Source of the DNA: JAWLDB01 sp041686915
GTDB lineage: Bacteria > Bacillota > UBA994 > UBA5500
Direction: 5' to 3'
Assembly: GCA_041686915.1 (NCBI GenBank)
Contig: JAWLDB010000177.1
Location: 1 to 5,526, forward strand
Length of the DNA stretch: 5,526 nt
In this document: one piece after another, positions 5,096 through 5,526 of the stretch
How positions within the stretch are numbered: the stretch's first letter is position 1
Layout of the letters: each line of letters starts with the position of its first letter
The notes under the pieces: generated by a model
What the model was told of the DNA's origin: nothing
The model's database searches: none
Seen by the model: only the letters and a program-made list of their open reading frames with translations
Position numbers and translations under genes: made by a program

Positions 5096-5526
5096 CTATA
5101 CCAGTACCTTCGCCACATAATAGCCGTGGATGGTCAAGCCACGTGGGTAAGTGATTGCAGGACAGAGCGCATAGCCTAGTGCCTTCCACATTGGTATTGC
5201 CTCCTGCTTGTCTTCAGAGCTCCAAGCTCGAACCTGATAGACACCAGCAGCTTCTGCTCGCTCTTCCGCCAACTTCAGCAGCTGTCTGGCAATTCCCCGA
5301 TTGCGAAAGCCCGCTAGTACCTCGATCACATTAATGTAGGCGTCGCTGGTATCAGACAATGGGCTCGGGAGTTGGCGCCACTCCACACCAATCAAGCCTA
5401 CAATCTGCTCAGCATGCATAGCTGCCAAACTGAACCCGTTTTCCAACACTACGTGATCAGCCAGCATCTTACTCCACTCTTCCTCAATCCGTTTCCGCAA
5501 TGCCTGATCCACGTCTACAAACCTGA
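5096..5526 (-). CDS. GNAT-family N-acetyltransferase, 5' end outside the window
   Basis: The frame encodes a GNAT (Gcn5-related) acetyltransferase, which transfers an acetyl group from acetyl-CoA to an amine. The stop is at 5098-5096. The acetyl-CoA pyrophosphate-binding motif A is clear: INVIEVLAGFRNRGIARQLLKLAEERAEAAG, which contains the R-N-R-G-I-A form of the Q/R-x-x-G-x-G/A signature. It is followed by the motif B-like WSSEDKQEAIPMWKALGY, typical of the fold. A GTG at 5512 gives 138 residues but has only a weak, distant AGG upstream. The frame stays open to the window edge with GNAT-like residues RFVDVDQ, so the real start is probably just outside, by comparison with family members that begin M-x-R-F. 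The gene is convergent with DUF1189. The substrate cannot be told from the sequence. Confidence 0.88.
   Translation of the reverse strand, partial: RFVDVDQALRKRIEEEWSKMLADHVVLENGFSLAAMHAEQIVGLIGVEWRQLPSPLSDTSDAYINVIEVLAGFRNRGIARQLLKLAEERAEAAGVYQVRAWSSEDKQEAIPMWKALGYALCPAITYPRGLTIHGYYVAKVLV

Noticed and set aside
1..5526. CRISPR array, tRNA or rRNA genes, insertion sequence, phage or toxin-antitoxin system
   Set aside because: No regularly spaced repeats, cloverleaf-like sequence, transposase or integrase motifs, terminal inverted repeats or small paired toxin-like genes were seen on either strand.

Overview
The window looks like a chromosomal segment from a low-to-mid-GC Gram-positive bacterium, most likely an anaerobic member of the Clostridia (Firmicutes). 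The reasons are strong AGGAGG-type ribosome binding sites, TTG and possible GTG starts, an ECF-type thiamine transporter (ThiT) behind a TPP riboswitch, a DUF1189 membrane protein, and a selenophosphate synthetase that is itself a selenoprotein. Taxonomy is inferred from gene content only. Nothing here resembles a phage, transposon or CRISPR array.

Layout. Bases 2-109 hold the C-terminal end of an unidentified plus-strand gene, convergent with selD. Bases 160-2316 (minus strand) form a compact selenium unit: promoter, LysR-family regulator (TTG start at 2239), 11-base gap, selD, then a rho-independent terminator. The selD gene starts at 1316, not at the downstream TTG (1232) that a plain ORF caller would choose: an in-frame TGA at 1269-1271 lies in the SelD active-site motif SGU-ASK-LGPG and is followed by a SECIS-like hairpin. 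Bases 2326-3040 (minus) hold a thiamine-uptake unit: promoter, TPP riboswitch, terminator-like expression platform, thiT and terminator. Bases 3061-3582 (minus) encode a stand-alone DUF559/Vsr-like nuclease-fold protein.

An AT-rich divergent region (3583-3738) separates that gene from a plus-strand pair: a MarR-family regulator (3739-4182) and, after an intrinsic terminator, a DUF1189 membrane protein (4245-5021). A strong hairpin (5038-5065) lies between DUF1189 and a convergent minus-strand GNAT acetyltransferase (5096 to the window edge, 5' end missing).

How the genes work together. SelD makes selenophosphate, the selenium donor for Sec-tRNA, so a Sec-containing SelD needs its own product to be made. 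The co-transcribed LysR protein is the obvious candidate regulator. ThiT is the substrate-binding S component of an ECF transporter whose ATPase and T subunits are not in the window; its riboswitch should shut it off when TPP is plentiful. The DUF559, MarR/DUF1189 and GNAT genes have no visible link to selenium or thiamine. I did not find a wholly new system. The most notable content is the recoded selD with its LysR partner and the tightly packed TPP expression platform.
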